A stretch of DNA of 64,000 nt from G963675935 sp963675935 (GTDB taxonomy: Bacteria > Planctomycetota > Planctomycetia > Pirellulales > Thermoguttaceae): NCBI GenBank assembly GCA_963675935.2, contig CAXXPV010000002.1, forward strand, positions 55,687 to 119,686, given 5' to 3'. Each line of letters begins with the position of its first letter. Position 1 is the first letter of the stretch. The position numbers and the translations under genes were made by a program. The notes beneath the pieces are model-generated. The model had not been told where the DNA came from. It searched no databases and saw only the letters and a program-made list of their open reading frames with translations. Of the stretch, positions 37,213 to 45,414 are shown in pieces.

Positions 37213-37471
37213 CTCGTTGTTATACACAAGTTGACGTGGTTTCGACCCGGAGGGTCGCTTGATAATAGCCCAGCGATTTATCGCTGGGTCGGAAATCGGG
37301 AAATACGCCCGTTCGTCCCGGAGGGACGGTTGAAACCATGCATCGGAACGCCACCTTCGGGCGTCCCTACGGGACGCACACCACCCCAATCGCCCCAGCA
37401 GTAAACTGCTGGGCTATTATCAAACGTCCCTACGGGACGGACGCTCTCGCCAACTTGTGTGTAACAACGAG
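37213..37471. mobile_element. 259-bp MITE with 21-bp inverted ends and 9-bp target duplication
   Basis: Left end CTCGTTGTTATACACAAGTTG, right end the complement with one mismatch. Flanks GGGGGGCGT at 37204-37212 and again at 37472-37480 are a perfect 9-bp duplication. Inside are nested palindromes (ATAGCCCAGCGATTTATCGC, CGTCCCTACGGGACG). No open frame of its own. The surrounding gap 37033-37572 has no gene I can support. Confidence 0.85.
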
Positions 37472-37572
37472 GGGGGGCGTCAAGGGCGGCCGGTCTTTTC
37501 GACTGACAAGGCGGGCAATTGCCCCGTCTTCGCCGGAGCGGCCACGCAACAAAGCCTAGGCAACGACAGATG

Positions 37573-38451
37573 TTACGGCTTTGATCGCGGTGAATTGCCG
37601 TCCAACTTGATCGGCCCGGCCGGTATTGCCGGGTGTTTTGCCGATAGCTGCTGGTGGCAAGAGTCGCACCGCATTTTCCCCAACGTATCGTGGAGTTCCT
37701 CTTTGTGGCACGAAAGGCAGGATTTAACTTCGGAACTCAGTCCGGCGAACTTGCATGGGTCGCGCAGATTCGCGTTGAGCAACTCAACCGTCTTCGCGGC
37801 AACCTCGGCGGTCAACCGACGGCATCGCTCTTTCATCTCCGGGCTGCCGATCTCATTTCCAGACTTTTTGCACCAATTGCCTACCGATACGTGGCACAAA
37901 ACCGAGCCGGCAATGGAATTGAGAACTGCTGGAGATTCTTTCGTCGCCTTCGGCTGATAGCTGGGCAGTTCGGCGGTCTCATACCAGGAGAATAATTGGG
38001 CAATGAGATTCTCGCGACGTTGCTTGTCCTGCTCAAATAAGCCGATGATGGCCGCCCCGCCATTGATCGTTCCACAGAGCGATCCCCAGCCGCCTACTCC
38101 ACCTTCGCCGAACTTCATCATGTGGAGGGGAAAGGATCGATACGGCTCGCCGTGCTCCTTGGTCATCACAACCATCATGCCGGCAAACAGTCCGTACATG
38201 CAGCCGCCGTTGGCGAACTGGCGATAAGCTTCCGCGGCAACAACGGCGGGGTCCACGCGGACATAGCGCCATGGATTGCCGATGTTGGTTCCTGGCTTTG
38301 GCGTCTTGCTTTCGGATTCGCCCGTCGAGCGCGTCTCTTTCTGTGATGGTGAACCCTGAAGGGTCTCGCTGCATCCTGCCAGAAGACTCGCGCCGGCTGT
38401 CAGACCGGCCGATTCCAATAATTGCCGTCGTGTATATCGATCCTTGCGCAT
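37573..38451 (-). CDS. Tat-exported dihaem protein, split-Soret cytochrome c-like, with C_GCAxxG_C_C domain
   Basis: 292 residues; ATG at 38451. A Tat and lipoprotein-like leader (YTRRQLLESAGLTAGASLLAGC). The redox domain has Cys84 in ANGGCMYGLFAGMM, Cys126 in GWGSLCGTINGGAA, and Cys186/Cys194 in VLCHVSVGNWC, matching the C_GCAxxG_C_C family. Two haem-c motifs follow near the C-terminus: CLSCH (245-249) and CDSCH (262-266). This combination matches split-Soret cytochromes known from sulfate reducers. An electron carrier outside the cytoplasmic membrane. It is divergent from the arsenite methyltransferase operon. Confidence 0.75.
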   Translation of the reverse strand: MRKDRYTRRQLLESAGLTAGASLLAGCSETLQGSPSQKETRSTGESESKTPKPGTNIGNPWRYVRVDPAVVAAEAYRQFANGGCMYGLFAGMMVVMTKEHGEPYRSFPLHMMKFGEGGVGGWGSLCGTINGGAAIIGLFEQDKQRRENLIAQLFSWYETAELPSYQPKATKESPAVLNSIAGSVLCHVSVGNWCKKSGNEIGSPEMKERCRRLTAEVAAKTVELLNANLRDPCKFAGLSSEVKSCLSCHKEELHDTLGKMRCDSCHQQLSAKHPAIPAGPIKLDGNSPRSKP

Positions 38452-38501
38452 GCCGGAAAATCCTCGATAGCCAAACATTGCAGCCGCTGCCCGCAACAGT
38501 C

Positions 38502-38542
38502 TTGACACGGTAGCCAAATTCAGTACAATCAGAATATACTGA
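38502..38542 (+). promoter_or_regulatory. Sigma-70 promoter with overlapping palindromic operator
   Basis: TTGACA (38502-38507), 16-bp spacer, TACAAT (38524-38529). Immediately after is TCAGAATATACTGA (38529-38542), a near-perfect palindrome, and TACTGA is repeated 9 bp further on. An AT-rich dyad at the start site is what an ArsR/SmtB-like repressor would use. It drives the AbrB-like and arsM genes. Repressor identity is inference. Confidence 0.7.
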
Positions 38543-38573
38543 TATTACTGAGTTACGTCAACGGAAACAATTC

Positions 38574-38858
38574 ATGCGCAAGACAAAAATCGCGAAGTGC
38601 TGCGACTCTCAAGGCCGTTGCGAGGTTTCGCACCAACTCGAAGCCATCATCACCATCGACGAACGTGGGCAAATGGTGTTGCCCAAGGAAACCCGAGCCA
38701 GGGCCGGCATCCAGGCCGGCGATAAGCTGGCCTTGGTCGGCTGGCGCAAAGGGAATCGTCTCTGTTGTCTCTCGCTGGTGAAAGTGGAAGAAATGTCGAA
38801 AATGCTCGATGGCATGATGGAGTCCCTAAAATCGGACGATCCGGCATCGGAAACGTAA
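38574..38858 (+). CDS. AbrB/SpoVT-type small protein with N-terminal cysteines
   Basis: 94 residues. Residues 1-20 hold CCDSQGRC, a possible metal site. Residues about 24-70 (LEAIITIDERGQMVLPKETR ... GDKLALVGWRKGN) are a SpoVT/AbrB swapped-hairpin DNA-binding fold. Small proteins of this look are found next to hgcAB or arsenic methylation genes in anaerobes. Here it is 51 bp ahead of an arsenite methyltransferase, so regulation by, or handling of, a metalloid is likely. No hgcAB in the window. Confidence 0.7.
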   Translation: MRKTKIAKCCDSQGRCEVSHQLEAIITIDERGQMVLPKETRARAGIQAGDKLALVGWRKGNRLCCLSLVKVEEMSKMLDGMMESLKSDDPASET

Positions 38859-38909
38859 TTCCATCTGCGGCTGGACTCGCATGTTCATCTCCACAATACA
38901 GGATTCAAC

Positions 38910-39776
38910 ATGGAAGAAATCAAAAACAACATGAATCGCAACATCGTCGATGTCGTCCGCATCCGATACGGTTCGGTGGCCAAGAGCGATCTGTCGAGCC
39001 GCGACCGGGGCGTTCACGCGGTTGCCGAAGCGTTTGGCTATACCCCAGAACAGTTGGCCGCTATTCCGGCCGAGGCCAACATGGGCCTCTCCTGCGGCAA
39101 TCCCACGGCCTTCGCCGGTCTGAAGCCGGGCGAAGTCGTGGTCGATCTTGGCTGCGGCGGCGGATTGGACGTCTTCCTGGCGGCAGCCAAGGTTGGTCCC
39201 ACGGGCAAAGCCATCGGCATCGACATGACGCCTGAAATGATCAACCGTGCTCAGAAAAACGCCGCCAAGGGCGCGAATGGCAAACCGATCACGAACGTCG
39301 AGTTCCATTTGAGCACGATCGACGATATGCCGTTGCCGGACGCCTCGGTCGATTGCGTGATAAGCAACTGCGTCATCAATCTGGCACCCGACAAGCGAGC
39401 CGTCTTCCACGAGATTGCGAGGATACTCAAGCCAGGCGGCCAACTGGCTGTCAGCGACCTCGTTCTCAAAAAACCGCTGCCTGCGGCGCTTGCCGCCGAC
39501 ATCATGGCCTACATCGGCTGCCTAGCCGGAGCGATTGGCGTGGCGGATTATCGAAGCGGCTTGCAGGAGGCCGGTTTCAGCCAAATGGAGATCGTGGACA
39601 CGGGTTCCGACCTGAACGCCTACGCCAAGGTGGAGCCGCGGAGCGGATGTTGCTGCTGCTCTTCGCCGTCAGGGGCGAAAGAAACGGCCTTCCACAAGGG
39701 GATGAGCGATCTTTGCTCGCAATACGACTTCAACGAATATGCCGCGAGCGTAAAGATTTATGCGATCAAGCAGTGA
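38910..39776 (+). CDS. arsM: Arsenite S-adenosylmethionine methyltransferase
   Basis: 288 residues. SAM motif VVVDLGCGGGLDVFLAA (about 77-93). The conserved arsenic-binding cysteines are Cys62 (LSCGNPTAFA), Cys154 (VISNCVINL) and Cys204 (YIGCLAGAIG); their spacing fits ArsM enzymes. A CCCC cluster near residue 250 is an extra thiol patch. It methylates As(III) stepwise to mono-, di- and trimethyl forms. Co-transcribed with the AbrB-like gene. Confidence 0.9.
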   Translation: MEEIKNNMNRNIVDVVRIRYGSVAKSDLSSRDRGVHAVAEAFGYTPEQLAAIPAEANMGLSCGNPTAFAGLKPGEVVVDLGCGGGLDVFLAAAKVGPTGKAIGIDMTPEMINRAQKNAAKGANGKPITNVEFHLSTIDDMPLPDASVDCVISNCVINLAPDKRAVFHEIARILKPGGQLAVSDLVLKKPLPAALAADIMAYIGCLAGAIGVADYRSGLQEAGFSQMEIVDTGSDLNAYAKVEPRSGCCCCSSPSGAKETAFHKGMSDLCSQYDFNEYAASVKIYAIKQ

Positions 39777-39779
39777 CGG

Positions 39780-40080
39780 CACGGAATGTACTCCTCACGC
39801 GCCGTGACCGGTCTTGTGGAACAAGGCGTTCTTGCGATGCAAAATGGCCCTTTCAAAGCACGCTCGCAGATGTCGTTGTCCAACGGCGCGTCGGGCACTC
39901 GCAAGAATAGCGTCAGCTGCTCCCAACGCTTCAGCATATACGAAATCACCACGCCCAGCGACGAGTTCGGCTCGATAAGCCGGTCCTCAAAACTGCCGGA
40001 CAAGCCAGATGCGAAGGTTCTCCGTCGTCGGACCGCTCTGGGCTTGGTGAAAGTGCCGACGCGCCGACGGCGACAGGTTC
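39780..40080 (-). pseudogene. IS66-family transposase relic with two frameshifts
   Basis: Minus-strand pieces in three frames line up with the IS66 C-terminal catalytic region: FHQAQSGPTTENLRIWLV, then (after a shift near 39990) EDRLIEPNSSLGVVISYML ... PLDNDICERALK, then (after a shift near 39855) AILHRKNALFHKTGHGA. The rest of the transposase and the element ends are missing. It sits between arsM and the flx genes. Confidence 0.75.
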
Positions 40081-40915
40081 AATAGTCCTTCGGCATCCGT
40101 TTGAGTTCTGCAAGCGAGAAGACGGGGCCTTCCTTGCAAACGTAAGCCGGACCGCAGTTACAACGGCCGCATTTGCCGACGCCGCACTTCATCCGGTTTT
40201 CGAGACTCGTGTAGATGCAGTCGTCGGTCAGGCCCATCTTGGCCAATACCGGCAGCGTGAATTGAATCATAATGGGCGGACCGACGACCAACGCCACGCT
40301 CTTTTCGGCCGGGATTTGCGCCCGCTCGACCACCGTCGGCACGAAACCGATCTCGCCCTTGAAGTCGGGCGTCTCTCCGCCGGGATCAACGCACTTCACG
40401 ACGCGCACCCGATCAAACTCGGCCCAGCGGTCCAACTCGTTGGCGAAGACCATGTCGCCGACGGTTCGGGCGCCGTAGACGATCGTCACGTCGCCAAACT
40501 GGTCGCGGTTCTCCAAGGCATACCAGATGGCACAGCGGATCGGCGGCATGGCGATTCCGCCGCCGATGAAGATCAGATTCTTGCCCTTCCATTTTTCCCA
40601 CGGATAGCCGTTGCCGTAGGGGCCGCGAAAGCCGATGGTGTCGCCTTCTTCGACGTTCCACATCGCCTCGGTCACGCGGCCGGTCTTGCGGAAGCAAAAC
40701 TCCAGAAAGTCGGTCCAGTCGGAACTCGAACAGATGTTGAACGTCGACTCGCCCGCGCCGAACGCCGAAAAAATGCCGAACTGCCCGACGCGGAAGGAAA
40801 ACGCCTTCGCACGATCTTCGTCGCGGAAACGGAGGCGGACCGATTTCACGTCGGCCGTCTGCTGCCGGACTTGAAGCACTTCCATCAGGTCGGGTTGGTA
40901 GATGTTCTCGCTCAT
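40079..40915 (-). CDS. flxA: FAD/NAD-binding oxidoreductase subunit (FlxA/AsrB-like)
   Basis: 278 residues; start ATG at 40915. Ferredoxin-NADP reductase fold: FAD segment FRVGQFGIFSAFGAGESTFN, NAD segment LIFIGGGIAMPPIRCAIWYA, and a C-terminal iron-sulfur tail with CGVGKCGRCNCG. It resembles anaerobic sulfite reductase subunit B and the FlxA subunit described in the FlxABCD-HdrABC complex of Desulfovibrio. Expected job: oxidise NADH and pass electrons via FlxBCD to HdrA. Last gene of the minus-strand operon. Confidence 0.82.
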   Translation of the reverse strand: MSENIYQPDLMEVLQVRQQTADVKSVRLRFRDEDRAKAFSFRVGQFGIFSAFGAGESTFNICSSSDWTDFLEFCFRKTGRVTEAMWNVEEGDTIGFRGPYGNGYPWEKWKGKNLIFIGGGIAMPPIRCAIWYALENRDQFGDVTIVYGARTVGDMVFANELDRWAEFDRVRVVKCVDPGGETPDFKGEIGFVPTVVERAQIPAEKSVALVVGPPIMIQFTLPVLAKMGLTDDCIYTSLENRMKCGVGKCGRCNCGPAYVCKEGPVFSLAELKRMPKDY

Positions 40916-40926
40916 TTTTATCTCGT

Positions 40927-40988
40927 AGGTAGTCCGCACACTCCGTGTGCGGAAATGCCGGCCCGCATACGGAGTGTGTGGGCTACTT
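40927..40988. repeat. GTAGTCCGCACACTCCGTGTGC inverted repeat inside the flx operon
   Basis: Arms GTAGTCCGCACACTCCGT and ACGGAGTGTGTGGGCTAC between flxA and flxB; same family as 11389 and 63826. Confidence 0.75.
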
Positions 40989-42002
40989 TTTCGCGGCGAT
41001 GGCTTTCAACACCGGCAATACTCCCATATCGACCGGGCAATTGCGCGAGCAATTGCCGCAGCCGGTGCAGAGAAGTTCGCCGAATTTGTCCGGATAGATT
41101 TGGAATTTGTGGTGGATCCGCTGCCGCTGCCGCTGCGACTGGTCGCTGCGCGGGTTGTGGCCCGAGGCGTGCGCGGTGAACATTGTAAATTGGCAGGCGT
41201 CCCAATTTCGCGCGCGGACGCCGCCCGACGCACTGCCTTCATCGACGATGTCGAAGCAGTGGCACGTCGGACATGTGTAGGCGCAAGCCCCGCAGCCGAA
41301 GCAGCGCCGCGTAATCTCCGGCCATTCCGGCCGATCGTAGCCGCCGGCCAGAAATTCGCCGACGGCGTCGAGATCGACCCGCACCGGCGGGCCGGCCGGT
41401 TCCACGGCTTTTTCCGACGACGCGGCAGCCGCGCCGGAGTACAACCGTTTGCCTTTCTCCGTCAGACAGCGGACTTCATAACGCTCGCCGTCGATCGGAA
41501 TCAATAGAACATCCGAACCGCGCTCGTCGCACGGCCCGGAGCCGACGGAGGTGCAAAAACAGAAATCGTCATATTCCTTGCACGCGATGGTCACGACGGT
41601 GGTCAAATCGCGGCGGCGATTGTACGACTCGTCCTTGAAGTCCCAGTTGAACACGGCGTCAAGAATTTTCAGCGCCGCGGCGTCGCACGGCCTGGCGCCG
41701 ATGAGGATTTGTTCGCTCGTCGGCAATTCGGCGGGAACCAGTTCGAGCCGCTTGCCCTTGAACTGGTAGCCGTAAAGGACTTCGTGCCGCGGAAGGATAA
41801 ATTCCTTGATCGAATTGGCGGGCCGGATAAAGCCGTCCAGCCGCAACTCCTCGGCCTTCGTCAGCGGGGCGTAGTGGATCAAATCGCCATGGCGATGCGG
41901 ATCGCTCGCGCCAACGCACTGCGGACCGGCCACGCGGCGGCCCGCGGCGAGCCACGTTTCGACCAGGCGGATCAATTCTTTTTTGGCGAGAAGCTCGCTC
42001 AT
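40983..42002 (-). CDS. flxB: Iron-sulfur subunit (FlxB/AsrA-like), two [4Fe-4S] clusters
   Basis: 339 residues; ATG at 42002 overlapping the upstream stop (ATGA). Clusters: CFGCGACAYTCPTCHCFDI (about 240) and CTGCGNCSRNCPVDMGV (about 315). The N-terminal half (RVAGPQCVGAS..., EFILPRHEVLYGYQ, GARPCDAAALKILDAVFNW) is the anaerobic sulfite reductase A / hydrogenase beta-like domain. Electron relay between the NADH subunit and FlxC/FlxD. Confidence 0.82.
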   Translation of the reverse strand: MSELLAKKELIRLVETWLAAGRRVAGPQCVGASDPHRHGDLIHYAPLTKAEELRLDGFIRPANSIKEFILPRHEVLYGYQFKGKRLELVPAELPTSEQILIGARPCDAAALKILDAVFNWDFKDESYNRRRDLTTVVTIACKEYDDFCFCTSVGSGPCDERGSDVLLIPIDGERYEVRCLTEKGKRLYSGAAAASSEKAVEPAGPPVRVDLDAVGEFLAGGYDRPEWPEITRRCFGCGACAYTCPTCHCFDIVDEGSASGGVRARNWDACQFTMFTAHASGHNPRSDQSQRQRQRIHHKFQIYPDKFGELLCTGCGNCSRNCPVDMGVLPVLKAIAAKK

Positions 42003-42847
42003 TGGATGAACTCCTCGTGATCTTGTTGGGAATAGGCGCCGATGATGGGTTCCTTGTCGGGGTCCATGCCCGCACGGAAATCGAAATTCTCCTCGGCGGC
42101 CTTGGCCAACGAGAGATTCAGCAATCGCAGGTCGATGCCGACCGGGCAGGCCCTGGTGCATTCGTCGCAGCCGACGCAGCGGCCGGCCAGATGGAACGCC
42201 CGGGTAATCTGCCAGGCGAAATTGCCCTTGAGCGTGGCCGACGTGCTGATCGACACCGGCCGATTCTTATCGACGATGCACTGGCGGCAATAGCACATCG
42301 GGCACACCTGCCGGCACGCATAACACTTGATGCAGCGGCTTAGCTCTTTTTTCCAATACGCCATGCGTTCCTCGGGCGATTTCTTGAGGAACTCCTCGAT
42401 CTCGGCGTAGCGTCCGGCGGCCGTTGCGCCGTCGTCGGACGCAGCCGCCTTGCCGATGACAACGTCGGCCCGTCGCGGCGTGTGAACGTCGCACGATGCA
42501 CATTTCGCAAGGCGGGGTTGTCCGACGCCGTCGCAGGCCAAACCGATCACGACGATTTGCGATCGGTCGATCTGCGATTCCTTTTCGAGGACGAGCAAGG
42601 CGCGCTCGTCGCATCCCTTGACGCAGATGGCGAGCTTGCCGAGCGAGAGGACTTCCTTGCGCGAGAGATACTTTGTCAGATTGGCAAAGCACTGATCGTT
42701 CCACACGAGCCGCTCGGCGTCCTCCGGCCTCGTGATGAAGACCGGCACGACGCGATCGTCGGGTGACGCGCATCCGTAGCCGATCACGGCCTGGACCGTG
42801 CCGTCCTCGAGCAGTCGCCGACAGGTTTGGCGTAGTTCTTCTAACAT
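41999..42847 (-). CDS. flxC: Iron-sulfur subunit (FlxC-like), 4Fe-4S dicluster protein
   Basis: 282 residues; ATG at 42847 overlaps the upstream stop by 7 bp. An N-terminal domain with GYGCASPDDRVVPVFITRPE and KGCDERALLVLEKES is similar to F420-hydrogenase beta-type proteins. Cysteine-rich segments CIKCYACRQVCPMCYCRQC (about 180-198) and CVGCDECTRACPVGIDLRLL (about 225) follow. The unusually dense first motif could hold more than one cluster. Part of the Flx electron relay. Confidence 0.8.
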   Translation of the reverse strand: MLEELRQTCRRLLEDGTVQAVIGYGCASPDDRVVPVFITRPEDAERLVWNDQCFANLTKYLSRKEVLSLGKLAICVKGCDERALLVLEKESQIDRSQIVVIGLACDGVGQPRLAKCASCDVHTPRRADVVIGKAAASDDGATAAGRYAEIEEFLKKSPEERMAYWKKELSRCIKCYACRQVCPMCYCRQCIVDKNRPVSISTSATLKGNFAWQITRAFHLAGRCVGCDECTRACPVGIDLRLLNLSLAKAAEENFDFRAGMDPDKEPIIGAYSQQDHEEFIQ

Positions 42848-43278
42848 TCTTGGCAAATCTCTCGATAGGCCGCGTAAGGCCCAAGTTGTCGGGTTTGTTC
42901 GGTGATTTCCGTTATCACTTGCTGCCACTTCTTTCCTTCAGCCGCCGAAATCCAAGTAAAATGAATGCGGCGCGAATCGATTCCCAGGGTTTCCAGCAAT
43001 TGCCGGAAGAGAATCCAACGCCGCCGGGCGTGGTAGTTGCCGGCTGTGTAGTGACAATCGCCCGGATGACAGCCGGAAACCAACACGGCGTCGGCGCCGC
43101 GCTCGAACGCCTTGACGAGCAAGTTGAAGTCGATGCGTCCGGTGCAAGGCAATCGGATGATCCGCACGTTGGCCGGATATTCGAGCCGGTTCGTGCCGGC
43201 CAGATCGGCGCCCAGGTACGTGCACCAATTGCAGACGTAGGCGATGATTTTCGGTTGAAAGGTTTCTATTTCAGTCAT
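42841..43278 (-). CDS. flxD: MvhD-like iron-sulfur subunit (FlxD)
   Basis: 145 residues; ATG at 43278. MvhD/HdrA-adaptor family: YVCNWCTYLGADLAG near the N-terminus, RLPCTGRIDFNLLVKAF and GCHPGDCHYTAGN, giving the [2Fe-2S] cysteine set. In methanogens MvhD links hydrogenase to HdrA; in the Flx complex FlxD does the same for NADH-derived electrons. About 130 bp separate it from hdrA, filled by GGGCGAGGGGAG palindromes. Confidence 0.88.
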   Translation of the reverse strand: MTEIETFQPKIIAYVCNWCTYLGADLAGTNRLEYPANVRIIRLPCTGRIDFNLLVKAFERGADAVLVSGCHPGDCHYTAGNYHARRRWILFRQLLETLGIDSRRIHFTWISAAEGKKWQQVITEITEQTRQLGPYAAYREICQEC

Positions 43279-43407
43279 GGACAATACTATCCTTCATCTC
43301 ACACATTGAACTGCACACTGCCCTCACCCCCTGCCCCTCTCCCATCGGACGGGCGAGGGGAGAAATAATTGCTGCTCCTCTCCCAAAGGGCGAGGGGAGT
43401 CATTCGC

Positions 43408-45408
43408 TCATTCCAACGTCTCCAACATCGCGTAGATTTGCTGTTCGGTGAAGCCTTCGAGGTCGATGCTCTTCGAGGGGCAAACAGCCACGCACGTGCC
43501 GCAGCCCATGCAGAGGCCCTGGTTGACCCGCGCGGTGCGCTTTACCAAATTGCCCTTCCGGTCGCGGATTTCCGCCTTCTCGATTGCATTGTAAGGACAC
43601 GTTCGGACGCACGCGAAACAGGCCGCGCAGTTGGTCTCGTTGACCTTGGCGATTTCCGGCTCGCGGCTGAGTTTTTCGTGGCCGAACATGACCAGCGTCT
43701 TGCCGGCCGCCGCGCTGGCCTGGGCGACCGACTCGGGAATGTCTTTCGGGCCTTGGCACGCACCGCAAACAAAAACTCCGGCCGCGTTGGTTTCAACCGG
43801 CCGGAGTTTTGGGTGTGATTCGGAAAGAAAGCCGTTCTCGTCGTAACCGACCGAGAGCTTTTGGGCCAAAGGCTCGACGCCGTCGGCCGGCCGCATGGCC
43901 GAGGCCAGAACGACCAGATCGGCCTCGACCGTGAGCGGTTCGCCGACGAGCGTATCGACGCCGCGGACGATAAGCTTACCGTTTTCTTGCGTGATTTTCG
44001 ACACCCGGCCGCGATGATATTGAGCGCCGTCCTGTTCGATGGCCCGGCGAACGAATTCGTCGTAGTTCTTGCCGCCGGAGCGGATGTCCATGTAGAACAC
44101 GTGCGCCGTGCCGTCATGCACCTTATGCTTGTAGAGCATTGTGTGCTTGGCGGTGTACATGCAGCAGATTTTCGAGCAGTAGGAGAGGCCCTTCGCGTTA
44201 TCGCGCGAGCCGACGCAACTGATGAACACCACGGTCTTCGGCGTTTGGCCGTCGGACGGACGCCGGATTTCGCCGCCCGTCGGGCCGGAAGCCGAAACCA
44301 ATCGCTCGAACTGCAACGAGTCGATCACGTCGGGATACAGGCCGTAGCCGTATTCGCCGTAGCCGACGGTTCCGTCGCCGTTGCGGTCCTTGCCGATTTG
44401 ATACAGTTGGAAGCCGGTGGCGACGACGATGGCCCCGACCTCCTCGGTGACGAGTTTGTCCTCGTCCTCGTAGTTGATTGCGCCGGCCTGGCATTTTTTC
44501 GCACAGACGCCGCACTTTCCCTTGAGAAAGTGCAGGCAGGCGTTGCGGTCGATGACCGGCCGGGCGGGCACGGCCTGTGGAAACGGCACGTAGATGGCCG
44601 TCCGATTGCCCATGTTGTAATCGAACGAGCTCGGTGTTTTCTTCGAGGGGCACGAGTTCCAACACTGGCCGCAGCCGGTGCATTTTGCAACATCGACGTA
44701 CCGGGCTTTCTTGCGGATCGTCACCTTGAAATTGCCGACATAGCCCTCGACCGATTCGATTTCGCTGTACGTGTGCAGCGTGATGTTCGGATGCTGGCCG
44801 ACATCGACCATCCGGGGCGTCAGGATGCACTGCGAGCAGTCCAACGTCGGGAAGGTTTCGGAAAGCCCGGCCATTTTACCGCCGATCGACGGCTCGCGTT
44901 CGACCAACGCAACTTGATAGCCGGCCTCGGCGATGTCGAGCGCGGCTTGGATGCCTGCCACGCCGCCGCCGATGACCAGCGCTCGGCGAGTGACCGGAAT
45001 GGCGATAGGCTGCAAGGCGTGGTCGCAACGCACCTTGGCCACGGCCATGCGAATTAGCTCGACGGCCTTGTCGGTGGCCTGTTGCCGATCGTGATGGACC
45101 CAGGAGCAATGCTCGCGGATGTTGGCCATTTCGACCAGGTAGGGATTCAGTCCCTCCAGGGCCGCCGCTTTGCGGAAGGTCCGCAAGTGCATGTGCGGCG
45201 AGCAGGACGCCACGACGACGCCGGTCAATCGCTCGGACTTGATCTTCGAGCGAATGAGCGACTGCCCCGGATCGGAGCACATGTATTTATAGGCGACCGA
45301 ACACGCGACGCCGGGCAACTCGGCGACCTGCGCGGCCGCTTGCTCCACGTCCACATTTCGGGCGATGTTTTCGCCGCACCAACAGATAAAAACGCCGATC
45401 CGTGCCAT
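43408..45408 (-). CDS. hdrA: Heterodisulfide reductase subunit A, with an EF-hand-like loop
   Basis: 666 residues, full length. FAD/NAD-binding site RALVIGGGVAGIQAALDIAE (about 142), the HdrA hallmark ETFPTLDCSQCILTPRM (about 184-200), ferredoxin-like clusters CTGCGQCWNSCPS (243-255), CGVCAKKC (299-306), CAACFACVRTCP and CMGCGTCVAVCP near the C-terminus. It holds the bifurcating FAD in well-studied complexes. Odd feature: residues 341-352 read DRNGDGTVGYGE, a canonical EF-hand loop, where relatives have a short unrelated turn. Electron entry from FlxD, exit to HdrCB and probably ferredoxin. Confidence 0.92.
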   Translation of the reverse strand: MARIGVFICWCGENIARNVDVEQAAAQVAELPGVACSVAYKYMCSDPGQSLIRSKIKSERLTGVVVASCSPHMHLRTFRKAAALEGLNPYLVEMANIREHCSWVHHDRQQATDKAVELIRMAVAKVRCDHALQPIAIPVTRRALVIGGGVAGIQAALDIAEAGYQVALVEREPSIGGKMAGLSETFPTLDCSQCILTPRMVDVGQHPNITLHTYSEIESVEGYVGNFKVTIRKKARYVDVAKCTGCGQCWNSCPSKKTPSSFDYNMGNRTAIYVPFPQAVPARPVIDRNACLHFLKGKCGVCAKKCQAGAINYEDEDKLVTEEVGAIVVATGFQLYQIGKDRNGDGTVGYGEYGYGLYPDVIDSLQFERLVSASGPTGGEIRRPSDGQTPKTVVFISCVGSRDNAKGLSYCSKICCMYTAKHTMLYKHKVHDGTAHVFYMDIRSGGKNYDEFVRRAIEQDGAQYHRGRVSKITQENGKLIVRGVDTLVGEPLTVEADLVVLASAMRPADGVEPLAQKLSVGYDENGFLSESHPKLRPVETNAAGVFVCGACQGPKDIPESVAQASAAAGKTLVMFGHEKLSREPEIAKVNETNCAACFACVRTCPYNAIEKAEIRDRKGNLVKRTARVNQGLCMGCGTCVAVCPSKSIDLEGFTEQQIYAMLETLE

Positions 45409-45414
45409 GATGGT

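Noticed and set aside
37457..37957. 166-codon plus-strand frame
   Set aside because: Antisense to the dihaem gene and starts within the MITE.
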